Counted from the first letter of the stretch, positions 33,023-41,396 are shown. The stretch: DNA of 64,000 nt from Gemmiger formicilis (GCF_024462815.1 NZ_JANGCG010000001.1:412909-476908), one strand, 5' to 3'. Made by a program: numbers and translations. Notes: generated by a model from the sequence alone, not told the origin.

Positions 33023-33424
33023 ATGATAAACAACATTGAAGAAAATTTCCACTTCGACCAAATCCTGGCGCATGCTATGGATGAGCGCGGAATGAACGCC
33101 GTACAGCTGGCTTCTCTAACGGGCCTGTCCTCCGGTGCGATTTCTCGCTACCTTGCTGGCGACAGGCAGCCCACCGTGTACAGCATTCAGCAGATTGCCA
33201 AGGCTCTCGGAGTTTCTGCCGACTACCTCGTAGGCATCGACCCCGTGCTGGCCCCTCCGAAGAAATCCGGCGACCCCGAGGAAATCATTCTGCTGAACGC
33301 ATTCTCCAAGGTGAGCGAAGATGACCGTGCCGTCCTGTGGGCGCTGCTGCGGAAATATATGACTCCGCACGACCGCGCCCTGCTGGAAGCCCTTAACCAA
33401 GACAACGAATCCGGCGCCGTATAA
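33023..33424 (+). CDS. CI-like phage repressor
   Basis: A 133-residue protein. FDQILAHAMDERGMNAVQLA, SLTGLSSGAISRYLAGDRQP and YSIQQIAKALGVSADYLVG give an XRE helix-turn-helix at residues about 20-75. Residues 85-133 are a short helical dimerisation part and not a LexA-type peptidase, so induction is probably not by RecA-driven self-cleavage. ATG 33023 has GGAGG 8 bases upstream. It heads a two-gene plus-strand unit with the integrase, divergent from the Cro-like gene. Confidence 0.75.
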   Translation: MINNIEENFHFDQILAHAMDERGMNAVQLASLTGLSSGAISRYLAGDRQPTVYSIQQIAKALGVSADYLVGIDPVLAPPKKSGDPEEIILLNAFSKVSEDDRAVLWALLRKYMTPHDRALLEALNQDNESGAV

Positions 33425-33462
33425 TTTACCTGCCGTATTCGGACTAAGGGGAGGGCTTCATC

Positions 33463-35184
33463 ATGCAAAAGAACCAGACGAAAAAAGCCGCTCTCTATAT
33501 CCGAGTTTCTACCCACTACCAAATCGACAAGGATTCTCTACCATTCCAGCGCAACGAACTGATAAACTACGCGAAATACGCTCTCGGCATTGATGACTAC
33601 GCCATTTTCGAGGACGCTGGCTACTCCGGCAAAAATACGGACCGCCCGGCGTACCAAGACATGATGCGCCGGATCCGCGCCAAGGAATTTTCTCACCTCT
33701 GCGTTTGGAAAATTGACCGCATCAGCCGCAATCTTCTTGACTTTGCCGCCATGTATGAGGAGTTGAAGAAATTCAACTGCACGTTCGTCTCCAAGAACGA
33801 GCAATTCGACACGTCCAGCGCCATCGGCGAAGCCATGTTGCGCATCATCCTCGTATTCGCCGAACTCGAGCGCAAGCTGACCGCCGAGCGTGTCACGTCC
33901 ATCATGTACTCCCGCGCCAACAAGGGCCTTTGGAATGGCGCTCCTATCCCGTTAGGCTACAAATGGGATGCCAAGGGCAAATACCCCGTCATCGACGAGG
34001 ATACCGCCGTTGTGGTGCGCTATATCTACGACCAGTACGAGAAAATCCACAGCACCATGAAGCTGTCCGACAAGCTGAACCGCGAGAACATCAAGTCGGC
34101 GCGCGGCGGCGAGTGGACGGGTACAACCGTAAAAGGAATCCTGCGGAACCCGTTCTACAAGGGAACCTATCGGTACAACTACAAAACGCAGACCGGGCGC
34201 ATCAAGCCCGTGGAGGAGCAGATCATCCACGAGGACAACCACCCCGGTATCATCGACAAGGAGCAATGGGACCGTGTGAACAAAATTCTCGACGAAAATT
34301 CCACCCGTTCCGTCGCGCAGCTGCGCTCAAACGTAAAGTACACGCACATCTTCTCCAAGCTGCTGCGGTGCGGCCAGTGCGGCCACACGATGGGCGGCGG
34401 ACTTGACCGGGCGCGGTCTGACGGATACCGGCCGTCGCGCTACTACTGCACCTCTCACACGAGCAAGTCAGGATGCACAAACGGCGTTTACAGCGACGTA
34501 TACCTCGGGCCTTTCGTGTTCAACTACATTGCAAACCTTGTGCGGGCCCAGCGGGCGCTCACCGACAGCCAAAAGCCGCGAGATTTGGAACGGATGCTGC
34601 TCCGTGGGAAATTCTTTGACAACGTCGCGGGCATCGAGCAGCAGGGTTTGCTCGACACCTATAACACGATTCTCTACGGCAGCGGTGAGGATGTCATGTT
34701 GCAACCCAGCCCGGAGATTGCCGCGCAAAGCGCGTCCGAACTGGAATTGCTGGACCGCGACCAAAAGAAATACGAGCGCGCGCTGGAGCGCATCGAGCAG
34801 CTGTATTTGTACAGCGAGGAATCCATGCCGGAAAAAGACTACGTTCTGAAGCGGAACGAACTCAAAGCCATGCTGGACAACATTGCCGAGCGCCGCGCCG
34901 AGGTAAATTCCCGTCTCGGCCTTGCCCCAGCCAGCAGCGATTTTTTGGAAAAAGCCACCTACTTCTATCTCACAAACAGCTTGAATCAGAAGCGCTCTCT
35001 CGACTTCCGCAAGATGGTCGATACTTTCGAGCCGAAAATGCTACAAGACTTCCTGTGTTCTGTGATAGACCACATCGTTGTCGTAGACGGTCATGTAGCA
35101 TCCATCAGCTTCAAGAACGGCCTAACGAATAAGTTTATATATAAGGCCACAAAGCCCCCTAAGAACGCTTCTACGAAGCCGTGA
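33463..35184 (+). CDS. int: Large serine integrase
   Basis: A 573-residue protein. Residues 1-150 are the resolvase domain: KKAALYIRVSTHYQIDKDS with catalytic Ser16, then SHLCVWKIDRISRNLLDFA and FAELERKLTAERV. Residues about 170-290 are the recombinase domain (GLWNGAPIPLGYKWD). Near 300-345 is the zinc ribbon (LLRCGQCGHTMGGG, RYYCTSHTSKSGCTNG). Residues about 420-500 are coiled coil (ELELLDRDQKKYERALERIE). It should recombine attP with attB inside the MiaB-like gene. The start has GGGGAGGG before it. Confidence 0.93.
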   Translation: MQKNQTKKAALYIRVSTHYQIDKDSLPFQRNELINYAKYALGIDDYAIFEDAGYSGKNTDRPAYQDMMRRIRAKEFSHLCVWKIDRISRNLLDFAAMYEELKKFNCTFVSKNEQFDTSSAIGEAMLRIILVFAELERKLTAERVTSIMYSRANKGLWNGAPIPLGYKWDAKGKYPVIDEDTAVVVRYIYDQYEKIHSTMKLSDKLNRENIKSARGGEWTGTTVKGILRNPFYKGTYRYNYKTQTGRIKPVEEQIIHEDNHPGIIDKEQWDRVNKILDENSTRSVAQLRSNVKYTHIFSKLLRCGQCGHTMGGGLDRARSDGYRPSRYYCTSHTSKSGCTNGVYSDVYLGPFVFNYIANLVRAQRALTDSQKPRDLERMLLRGKFFDNVAGIEQQGLLDTYNTILYGSGEDVMLQPSPEIAAQSASELELLDRDQKKYERALERIEQLYLYSEESMPEKDYVLKRNELKAMLDNIAERRAEVNSRLGLAPASSDFLEKATYFYLTNSLNQKRSLDFRKMVDTFEPKMLQDFLCSVIDHIVVVDGHVASISFKNGLTNKFIYKATKPPKNASTKP

Positions 35185-35190
35185 CATAGC

Positions 35191-35224
35191 AATAGCCGCC
35201 CGACGAATCGGGCGGCTATTTTTA
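35191..35224. terminator. Strong bidirectional terminator after the integrase
   Basis: A perfect 12-bp stem AATAGCCGCCCG / CGGGCGGCTATT with six-base loop and T-run on the plus side, A-rich flank on the other. It ends the repressor-integrase transcript and the right early operon. The stop codon of the small Cys-rich gene lies at its right edge. Confidence 0.85.
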
Positions 35225-35380
35225 TCCATTTTTGCACTTGCATCCGCAATTTCTGCATGTCTCGGCGGAGACCTCTTTTCCCGTGCGCTTGCAGTAAAGC
35301 CGCTGGTCGCTTCCCTGCCGTATGTGCCGGCAGTTCGGGAATCCTCTGTCCGCCAGGACACTTTTCTTCGGCTTCTCTAT
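35222..35380 (-). CDS. Small Cys-rich protein, start codon unclear
   Basis: A frame reading EKPKKSVLADRGFPNCRHIR then GSDQRLYCKRTGKEVSAETC and RNCGCKCKNG, with six Cys in pairs, clearly protein-like with a zinc-binding look. The frame opens at a TGA near 35418 and holds no ATG, GTG or TTG; ATA at 35378-35380 behind GGCAGGTG is the least bad start, or a frameshift from the overlapping upstream gene makes it. It is the last gene of the right early operon. Confidence 0.45.
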   Translation of the reverse strand: MEKPKKSVLADRGFPNCRHIRQGSDQRLYCKRTGKEVSAETCRNCGCKCKNG

Positions 35381-35646
35381 TTCTCGGCACCTGCCTTTCT
35401 CGACCTTTCGACCAGCATTTTCTCATACGCTATGCAGCGAGAGCGCCAGTAGGCCATCATGTTCGCCATTTCCCGGTACTTCGCGCTGGTCGCTTGCAGT
35501 TCTCCCTCTAGGCGGCGGATCCTCTCGGCATCGCTTTTCCTGCCCGCTTCATCTGCCGGGCGCATCACCAAGGCAAACAGCATCATCCCCAGCCCAAAGC
35601 CCAAAAAGCCGCCCACACACATAGCCAACACCATTTCATCCGACAT
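35377..35646 (-). CDS. Membrane-anchored coiled-coil protein
   Basis: An 89-residue protein with one N-terminal hydrophobic segment (AMCVGGFLGFGLGMMLFALV) followed by a helix (ERIRRLEGELQATSAKYREM). The shape resembles Rz-like or other spanin-type inner-membrane proteins, yet no lysis gene is beside it, so I leave the function open. Confidence 0.6.
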   Translation of the reverse strand: MSDEMVLAMCVGGFLGFGLGMMLFALVMRPADEAGRKSDAERIRRLEGELQATSAKYREMANMMAYWRSRCIAYEKMLVERSRKAGAEK

Positions 35647-35651
35647 ATTCC

Positions 35652-35849
35652 CTACTGATTTCCTCCCTTGTACCGCTTTTGGCGGTTCTTCTTTTCCTGC
35701 TCATGCGTCAAGTTCATTGCATCTATCGGCGCAAATTGCTTGCTGTACGCCTTTTCGGCTTCGAGTTCTTTCTTCCAGCTGATGTACCGTTCGCATACGC
35801 TGTGACACCCTGCCTGTCTGTACGCACAGCCATAACATGGTGCAGTCAT
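35652..35849 (-). CDS. Small Cys-containing protein
   Basis: A 65-residue protein. The N-terminus MTAPCYGCAYRQAGCHSVCE has four Cys in C-x2-C and C-x3-C pairs (zinc-like), followed by a basic helix ending NLTHEQEKKNRQKRYKGGNQ. ATG lies 7-8 bases after GGGAG. Unknown function. Confidence 0.65.
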   Translation of the reverse strand: MTAPCYGCAYRQAGCHSVCERYISWKKELEAEKAYSKQFAPIDAMNLTHEQEKKNRQKRYKGGNQ

Positions 35850-35860
35850 CTCGCTCCCTC

Positions 35861-36025
35861 CTACTCTCCATGACGATGTTCCATTTCGATGGGACCGTCA
35901 TCCTCGGTGTGCTTTTCGTGCTCGATTTGCTCACCCTCGCGGAACCCTATCTGATAGCCCAGCGCCATGCACAACACGCAGGCTGCCGTCTGAATCAGCG
36001 CAGCACACAGAATAGCCAAGTCCAT
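35861..36025 (-). CDS. Small single-pass membrane protein
   Basis: A 54-residue frame: MDLAILCAALIQTAACVLCM then ALGYQIGFREGEQIEHEKHT and an acidic/His end. One N-terminal transmembrane helix is likely. A GAGGAGGTGGAGTG ribosome site precedes the ATG, which overlaps the TGA of the gene upstream (ATGA). Confidence 0.6.
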   Translation of the reverse strand: MDLAILCAALIQTAACVLCMALGYQIGFREGEQIEHEKHTEDDGPIEMEHRHGE

Positions 36026-36357
36026 CACTCCACCTCCTCAGACCAATATTCTTCGCGGCATTCGCCGCAGGAGATATTCCTGCAACTTTTTTCTTCCCTG
36101 TAACCCGGGTCGAAACTGTTCGGGCAAAAAGACAGCGCCCCATCTGTTATTTCCGCTCGCGGAAACATCTCTAAAAATTTCATCTGACGGGTCACGATAG
36201 GGTTTTTCTTTCCCCACTTCTCGACGATTTCGACCCGCTTTTTGATTTCTCCCGCATCTTTCGTAATATCGCACCCGTTCGGCAGAACGCAATGCGCGCA
36301 ATCTGCCTGCTTATTGTGCATTCGCGCCAAGGTTTTCAAATATTCAACAGCATCCAA
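36025..36357 (-). CDS. Hypothetical protein with C-terminal Cys cluster
   Basis: About 110 residues from TTG 36355-36357, eight bases after AAGGAGGT, so this start is better than an earlier one inside the neighbouring gene. It reads DAVEYLKTLARMHNKQADCA and ends SCRNISCGECREEYWSEEVE; ten or so Cys/His residues suggest metal binding. It overlaps the end of the PAPS-reductase-like gene by 14 bases. Confidence 0.6.
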   Translation of the reverse strand: MDAVEYLKTLARMHNKQADCAHCVLPNGCDITKDAGEIKKRVEIVEKWGKKNPIVTRQMKFLEMFPRAEITDGALSFCPNSFDPGYREEKSCRNISCGECREEYWSEEVE

Positions 36358-37315
36358 GTCTAGCAACCTCCTTCTTAAACTCTCTGTATGCCCGCGTGTA
36401 CTCATACGACGGCTCAAAGATGTGCGATACCGCATTGCCCAGCTTCGGCTCGAACTGGTTCAGCATGAGCAATTCGTCCTCAAACCGCCCGGCAAATGGG
36501 CAGCCAGCGCAGCCGGTCCGCCTACACCCATATAGCGTGTAGGCTTCGCTGTGCCGGATTCCGTAGCATTTCTCGAACAGCGCCTTGTCCTCGCTTTTCC
36601 ACCAAAACAGCGGAAAATGCTGCAATCCGTGCCGTCCGTCGGTCATGCAGCTTTTGTAATTTGTGGAGCGAGCCCCCCCTTCGGCCTTTCTGACCCCTAT
36701 AAACTGGATGCCCGCCGCGTACTTTTTCCTTGCCAAGTCTCCGGCGCTTTTCTTCGCCAAGTCGCAGCATTTTTTCGATATGCTGAACGTGGGCGGATTC
36801 AGCACCATAAACTCTTTCAAGTGGGCCGCCGACGCGATTTCCGTCTGCAACGGCCTGTGCGGCTCGTCTTTCCAGCTATTACACCACCACCTAAGCGCCG
36901 CTTTGCATTGCGGATACTCCGCGTAGAGGGCGTCGAACGGCTTATCTTCCCACTTGAAATTGTGTTTTTGCAGCCGCTCTATATATTCAGAGAACTGCTT
37001 GCTGTAAAACGGATAGCCGACGGATCGGACCGCAGCAGCCACTTTCTTCTTGCCAGATTCCTCGTGTATCTCGATTCCGTACCGGCCTTTCAGATAGCGG
37101 ATGTGTGCCTTGGTCGCATCCATCTCTATTCCCGTATTGAACCACACATAGTCAACCTCACAGCCGCTCCCGGGCTTCAGATGCTCCACGACATCGACCA
37201 TGTCATCGCTGTCCGAGCCGCCCGAAACCGACACCAATATCCTGCTGTGCTGGTCCATTACGCTCTTGGTTTTACAGAAACCGTCATACACCGCAAACGT
37301 CGGTGCTCTCGCCAT
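36344..37315 (-). CDS. PP-loop ATPase, PAPS reductase / DndC-like
   Basis: About 323 residues from ATG 37313-37315 (MARAPTFAVYDGFCKTKSVM); an ATG 15 bases upstream is also possible. ILVSVSGGSDSDDMVDVVEH is the PP-loop (SGGxDS), and VDYVWFNTGIEMDATKAHIR follows as in PAPS reductases. Cys are grouped in SKKCCDLAKK, GCRRTGCAGCPFAG and the final RLGCC, which could hold an Fe-S cluster. Phage members of this family are common; sulfur transfer to nucleic acid (tRNA thiolation or DNA phosphorothioation) has been proposed, not shown. It stands beside ASCH and Cys-rich genes. Confidence 0.75.
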   Translation of the reverse strand: MARAPTFAVYDGFCKTKSVMDQHSRILVSVSGGSDSDDMVDVVEHLKPGSGCEVDYVWFNTGIEMDATKAHIRYLKGRYGIEIHEESGKKKVAAAVRSVGYPFYSKQFSEYIERLQKHNFKWEDKPFDALYAEYPQCKAALRWWCNSWKDEPHRPLQTEIASAAHLKEFMVLNPPTFSISKKCCDLAKKSAGDLARKKYAAGIQFIGVRKAEGGARSTNYKSCMTDGRHGLQHFPLFWWKSEDKALFEKCYGIRHSEAYTLYGCRRTGCAGCPFAGRFEDELLMLNQFEPKLGNAVSHIFEPSYEYTRAYREFKKEVARLGCC

Positions 37316-37323
37316 GTAGTCCT

Positions 37324-37680
37324 CTACTTGCATTTCTTTTTGCTTTCTGGTCCTTTCCAATTACGAATGTCTTCGACGCTTAGGATTCTGATAATGATAT
37401 ACTCTTTGTCCGGGTCAGCGCCCCATTCTGGCACACCGTACTTTCCGAATTGAATTGTCACCATGAGACACGCCGTAGGGCTATCCGGCTGATAACCTGC
37501 ACGGATTTGAATAGGGAACATTTTCAGATGGAACGGGTCCTGCATCTCTTTTTCGGGCGCTCTACCGCGAGCCCGGAAAAGTCTCTCTTTCCAGTAGTCC
37601 GTAGGCTCGCGGTATTCCTCGCGCTTTTTTCCTGTGCAAATCATATCGAACCATTTTCTTTTGATCGGGAGCGTCAGCAT
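37324..37680 (-). CDS. ASCH-domain protein
   Basis: A 118-residue protein starting MLTLPIKRKWFDMICTGKKR followed by EEYREPTDYWKERLF, the ASCH signature (L.hP.kk.WFd.I..G.K..EYR). ASCH domains bind RNA or modified bases. Next to the PP-loop ATPase it might read or process a modified nucleic acid; this is inference. Confidence 0.75.
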   Translation of the reverse strand: MLTLPIKRKWFDMICTGKKREEYREPTDYWKERLFRARGRAPEKEMQDPFHLKMFPIQIRAGYQPDSPTACLMVTIQFGKYGVPEWGADPDKEYIIIRILSVEDIRNWKGPESKKKCK

Positions 37681-37925
37681 TACCGTCCACCTCCGTTCAT
37701 TTTTTCCTTTTGCTCGATTTCGGCCAACTTGGCCGCCAGACCCGTTTCAAAAATGCGGCGATTTTCCTCGTCACTTTTGCTTGGGTCGCTTTTATAACGG
37801 CATGGCTCTTCCAGCGGGCAGCCATCGCACCTTCGATTGTGCAAAGTGTGCTTGGCGCAGATCCCTTTCAGCTTGTAAACAACATCGGTAGGAATATGTA
37901 CCCATGCTTTGCTTTCCAAGGTCAT
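37680..37925 (-). CDS. Hypothetical early protein with Cys motif
   Basis: An 81-residue protein from ATG 37923-37925 behind GGGGAGG: MTLESKAWVHIPTDVVYKLK, then ICAKHTLHNRRCDGCPLEEP and a helical end. Two Cys pairs suggest metal binding. The ends overlap both neighbours by one to four bases. Confidence 0.6.
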   Translation of the reverse strand: MTLESKAWVHIPTDVVYKLKGICAKHTLHNRRCDGCPLEEPCRYKSDPSKSDEENRRIFETGLAAKLAEIEQKEKMNGGGR

Positions 37926-38476
37926 TCCTCCCCTGCCTTTTCCTTGGAATCTTTCAGCAGACCCCAAAGCACCGTCTCGGTGTAGTTTACGAGATTCCAG
38001 TATTCCGCGCCGTAGAGTGCCGCCTCGTTGTCGGGGTCTTCATTGCGCTGGTTCTCCTCGTCCTCGTCTGCGCAGGGAATCTTTATGCCTTTTCGGTGCA
38101 GCAGATTGTCAAACTGCTCTACGATGCCGCAGGCCCGCTCCCTCACGCTCTCGTTGACCTCGATTTCGTGAAGTGCGTCCGCCAGCTGCAAAAGCATTTC
38201 CTTGATTCTCTCTGCATCCTCGACGAGTTCCCGGGTACTCTTCGGCACACCAGCCACGCCGTTGCTCCTTGCTTCGACCCACATTTCGATGTGTTCGTCA
38301 ATGTCGAAATACTCCGCGTACTCCCGGACTTTCTCAACAAAATTTTCTTTCTCTACGGTCACGACGAGATTTTCGCCCGCCGGGGAATAGCTTTCCAGTT
38401 CGACCGTTCCGACTTCTTGGTCCTCGCTCACGCTCCACCCGAGGTTTTCGCAGCCCTCGAAAAGTTTCTCAATCAT
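37922..38476 (-). CDS. Hypothetical phage protein
   Basis: A 184-residue protein from ATG 38474-38476 behind GGAGGGC. The segment VREYAEYFDIDEHIEMWVEA then RSNGVAGVPKSTRELVEDAE is one I recall from many Bacillota phages, always without known function. It is acidic and helical, with GENLVVTVEKENFVEKV as strands before it. Confidence 0.65.
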   Translation of the reverse strand: MIEKLFEGCENLGWSVSEDQEVGTVELESYSPAGENLVVTVEKENFVEKVREYAEYFDIDEHIEMWVEARSNGVAGVPKSTRELVEDAERIKEMLLQLADALHEIEVNESVRERACGIVEQFDNLLHRKGIKIPCADEDEENQRNEDPDNEAALYGAEYWNLVNYTETVLWGLLKDSKEKAGEE

Positions 38477-38700
38477 GCCTTGCCCTCCAAAATTGAAATA
38501 GCCTTGTTGATTGCGGCGCACTCGTTCTTTTCCCGGCAGGATTCATAGCACATATAGAAGCGGCAGCAGGGCAATTTTCCGTTTTGCCCAACAGCCTGGC
38601 CGATTTCCTTTAGCTGCCGTATCAGTTCCGGGCTCGCCTTTTCATACGGAACGCTCGTTCCGCGCTCATTGTCAAACCGCAGATTTTTCGGCTTGCTCAC
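38473..38700 (-). CDS. Hypothetical early protein
   Basis: A 75-residue protein (MSKPKNLRFDNERGTSVPYE) with Cys pairs in LPCCRFYMCYESCREKNECA, again zinc-like. Overlaps both neighbours. Unknown function. Confidence 0.55.
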   Translation of the reverse strand: MSKPKNLRFDNERGTSVPYEKASPELIRQLKEIGQAVGQNGKLPCCRFYMCYESCREKNECAAINKAISILEGKA

Positions 38701-38950
38701 GCCGCATCAGTTCCTCTCTGATTTCGCCCGCCAGCCGAAGCCAGCCGGGTTCGTCGATTTTTCTGTCGCCGTATCCCGGCATCTCCGCAAGGTCTTTCGA
38801 CATCACTTTCAGGCTCGAGGTCTCGATTTCTTTCAAATTGTCGTGGACAAAGCGCTTGACGATGCTCGGCATATAGGTCTGACGGCCGCAGGCATACCGT
38901 ACAGCGCACACACAGATGCAGCCGAATGCCAGCCCCTTAGTATCGACCAT
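38672..38950 (-). CDS. Hypothetical phage protein
   Basis: A 92-residue protein. ICVCAVRYACGRQTYMPSIV then KRFVHDNLKEIETSSLKVMS recalls a small phage family with RYALGRRTYMP motif. Function unknown. Its stop overlaps the gene downstream by 29 bases. Confidence 0.6.
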   Translation of the reverse strand: MVDTKGLAFGCICVCAVRYACGRQTYMPSIVKRFVHDNLKEIETSSLKVMSKDLAEMPGYGDRKIDEPGWLRLAGEIREELMRREQAEKSAV

Positions 38951-39224
38951 GCTCGTCTCCGCCTTTCTTGAATCCCATCGGCAGGACGATGGAGCATCTG
39001 GTGTTCGTCATGTCGCGCTGCGCATAGTGCATCACTTTCGACAGGAACATATTCACGCCGGCGGCGCTGAATTCATCGCCACTTCCCAGCTGCTTTTGAA
39101 CCGCCTGCGTGCTGCCGATGACCGCCCCGGCGACGATGTCGTAGATTTCCTCCAGCGTACCGCAGCTGTGGATTTCCGTGCCGCCTTTATCCGTGACCCT
39201 TACCTCAAAATACACTTCACTCAT
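38937..39224 (-). CDS. Hypothetical early protein
   Basis: A 95-residue alpha/beta protein: MSEVYFEVRVTDKGGTEIHS, then a helix IYDIVAGAVIGSTQAVQKQL and ending with CSIVLPMGFKKGGDEHGRY. No family recognised. Confidence 0.55.
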   Translation of the reverse strand: MSEVYFEVRVTDKGGTEIHSCGTLEEIYDIVAGAVIGSTQAVQKQLGSGDEFSAAGVNMFLSKVMHYAQRDMTNTRCSIVLPMGFKKGGDEHGRY

Positions 39225-39236
39225 GGTAAAACCTCC

Positions 39237-40310
39237 TCAGACGGTCACAGCCGCCTGCTCATTGATGGACTTCCAAATTGCCGGGCTGAGCGTAAGCACG
39301 TCGTACCCTGCCGCTTCCAACTCCGTCGCGCGGTCATAGCTTTTCACGTCCTGGCTGAACCGCGTAACCGCATTGCTCAGGCCATACAGCGACAAATCGC
39401 CGCCAGCAATCAGGTGGCTGAGGATGCCTGCGCCCTCTTTCTCACCAAAGCCGATGTGCTTTCCCGTCAGTTCCACCACTTTCGGAACATCCGTGCCCGT
39501 GATGGGAACCTGCTTTGCCTGTCGCATGATGTCCAGCACCTTGTCGAACTGGGTCTGGTCCACCGTCGCGCTCACGATGTCACGCAGTTTCATCATAAAC
39601 GCCCGGTCATCAGCTTTCAGCGTCTCGTCTCGGAACAACTCGCGGTTCTCGGAGAAATTCTGAATGCGACCGATGTGTCGCCGCTTCTCGCCCGCTGCGT
39701 TCACGACCATGCCGTTCGTGCAGACAAGGCGGTAAATAAGCGGCTGGACCACCACGCCACCAAGGCCGACCTCGCTGTTGGAAATCAGCATACCCGACTG
39801 CACGATGTCGCCGGGTACGACTTCCGCCTGTATGCGGGGATTCACGACCTTGATGTACATTCTGTCGTCCGTCACCTCGCAACTCTCAATGGTCGCATCG
39901 GGCATCTTGCTGATGATGGGCAGGACGCACTCCGCAATGTCCAAGTTGTCGATGCAGCGGTAGCGGTCCGACAGGAACGCGCGCATATCACCATCGAGGG
40001 CGCGGACGAGCCGCCGGGTGGGGTTCTTCTCGAGCCAGCTGTTCACGTTCTGCACGAGCAGTTCCGGGTTCTCCTTGCGCATCAGCTCGTAATACTTGGC
40101 CGGAATGTTAAGGTGCGTACCAATCTGCCGGTGCGCGTTCTCCGTCATGCCAAGCTGCAAGCGGCTGTCCTGCAATTCCAAACTGACCTGCGGGCCCTGC
40201 TCCCCGTTGAACATCTCCATGCTACGGGTGTCCACCATAAAGTCGCGCTTTGCGTTGGCGCGGCGCTCGATTTCCTTTGCCCAATCCTGCAAACTTCTGC
40301 CTGTTTTCAT
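39237..40310 (-). CDS. DUF932-like protein
   Basis: A 357-residue protein. The centre NPTRRLVRALDGDMRAFLSD then RYRCIDNLDIAECVLPII and MLISNSEVGLGGVVVQPLIY then RLVCTNGMVV fits DUF932, a family of phage and plasmid proteins of unknown role found near recombination genes. It is the largest product of the right early operon. Confidence 0.75.
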   Translation of the reverse strand: MKTGRSLQDWAKEIERRANAKRDFMVDTRSMEMFNGEQGPQVSLELQDSRLQLGMTENAHRQIGTHLNIPAKYYELMRKENPELLVQNVNSWLEKNPTRRLVRALDGDMRAFLSDRYRCIDNLDIAECVLPIISKMPDATIESCEVTDDRMYIKVVNPRIQAEVVPGDIVQSGMLISNSEVGLGGVVVQPLIYRLVCTNGMVVNAAGEKRRHIGRIQNFSENRELFRDETLKADDRAFMMKLRDIVSATVDQTQFDKVLDIMRQAKQVPITGTDVPKVVELTGKHIGFGEKEGAGILSHLIAGGDLSLYGLSNAVTRFSQDVKSYDRATELEAAGYDVLTLSPAIWKSINEQAAVTV

Positions 40311-40375
40311 AACTCAAACCTCTTTCTGTAAAAATTCGTGACTGCTGTTGACTGCTGTGGAACTGGTCTGTCGGT

Positions 40376-40651
40376 TTACTTTCGCCCTGCTGCCATCACC
40401 TCCTGCTTTGCCGCTTTCCATGCCCGCATGAAGCGGCGGTAGTCCTCTTTCCCGTCGAGGGTAACGATACCGTGCACACCGTCATCATCGTCGAATACGC
40501 ATCCGACATAGCCGCTCTTGGCAATGACCTTGTCAATCAGCTGCTTTTCCTCATGCTTTCCCGTGATAATCGCCGCCGGCCGCAGGTGACGCATATCCAC
40601 GCCGTCGAGACCCCGCAGAATCTTGTGGCCTTTGTACTCAACTTTCATCAT
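40376..40651 (-). CDS. Hypothetical early protein
   Basis: A 91-residue protein: MMKVEYKGHKILRGLDGVDM and ending EDYRRFMRAWKAAKQEVMAA. One small alpha/beta domain seems likely. The 65 bases between it and the DUF932 gene hold nothing notable. Confidence 0.55.
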   Translation of the reverse strand: MMKVEYKGHKILRGLDGVDMRHLRPAAIITGKHEEKQLIDKVIAKSGYVGCVFDDDDGVHGIVTLDGKEDYRRFMRAWKAAKQEVMAAGRK

Positions 40652-40923
40652 CCCACCTCGCAGACTTCATCGAACAGCAGCGCGTCATTCGAGAACTTGC
40701 GATACCGGCGGGCGATTCCGTTCCGGCGCATGTCCTCGAATGCCGCCCGCGCAAATTCTGGGCTTGCCAGCTGAAACGCAAGCAACCGACTCTGCAAACC
40801 GTCAATGCTCGGCCTCGCGTAGATGGTGTCGCTCTTTTTGTGCATTGCGGGGAGTTCGTCGCTCCAATCGACCAGCTCCAACTTAACGCCGCTGGGAGTC
40901 TTTGCTTCATCAATGACTTTCAT
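40648..40923 (-). CDS. Hypothetical early protein
   Basis: A 91-residue protein from ATG 40921-40923 (MKVIDEAKTPSGVKLELVDW) that overlaps the TGA upstream in ATGA fashion. It ends RKFSNDALLFDEVCEVG. No domain recognised. Confidence 0.55.
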   Translation of the reverse strand: MKVIDEAKTPSGVKLELVDWSDELPAMHKKSDTIYARPSIDGLQSRLLAFQLASPEFARAAFEDMRRNGIARRYRKFSNDALLFDEVCEVG

Positions 40924-41141
40924 TCTTCCACCTCGTCCTGATCGTCGAACTGCTCCACAATCTTGCCACGCAACGACTCCCACATTTTCAACGAACTTTG
41001 GCTAACCTCTTTTACGTACTCGCTCGTGTGAGGGTCGCTGATTTCTCTTTCAAAATCAGCGACAACGTGCGTCAACGCTAAGCGAATTCTGATAACCTCA
41101 ATCCTCGTCAACTCCAAGGTCATCATCTCGTCGTCCTTCAT
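40920..41141 (-). CDS. Hypothetical early protein
   Basis: A 73-residue helical protein (MKDDEMMTLELTRIEVIRIR then DPHTSEYVKEVSQSSLKMWE), acidic at the end. Overlaps the next gene by four bases. Unknown. Confidence 0.5.
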   Translation of the reverse strand: MKDDEMMTLELTRIEVIRIRLALTHVVADFEREISDPHTSEYVKEVSQSSLKMWESLRGKIVEQFDDQDEVEE

Positions 41142-41144
41142 CTT

Positions 41145-41396
41145 TCAACACGCCCCTTTCCAAAGGTTGCTTTTCTCTGCCATGCAAAACGCGCTGCTGT
41201 CGTACCCCTGCAACTTCGCGAGGTTTTGCAGGATGCTGGCAATCGGCCACGCTGCATCCTTGACGTACCGGCTGTCCCGCTGGGCCCGCAGAATGTCGTC
41301 TGCGATTTTCTCGTCCATCGGGAGGTCGATGCACGTCTCTGCGGTTTCGCCGTCCAACTTCGCCATGTGGTAGGTAATGCAAATGTACTTTCTCAT
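41145..41396 (-). CDS. Hypothetical early protein
   Basis: An 83-residue protein starting MRKYICITYHMAKLDGETAE and containing ILRAQRDSRYVKDAAWPIAS. Alpha/beta by eye. A different frame over the same bases was rejected because it is Arg-rich and lacks a ribosome site. Confidence 0.5.
   Translation of the reverse strand: MRKYICITYHMAKLDGETAETCIDLPMDEKIADDILRAQRDSRYVKDAAWPIASILQNLAKLQGYDSSAFCMAEKSNLWKGAC

Noticed and set aside
33023..33424. LexA/CI repressor with self-cleaving peptidase
   Set aside because: The protein is 133 residues and has no Ala-Gly cleavage site or Ser-Lys peptidase part after the HTH domain.
36344..37360. Phosphorothioation (dnd) system
   Set aside because: Only the PP-loop ATPase resembles DndC; no DndA, B, D or E homologue lies nearby, so a full system is not supported.
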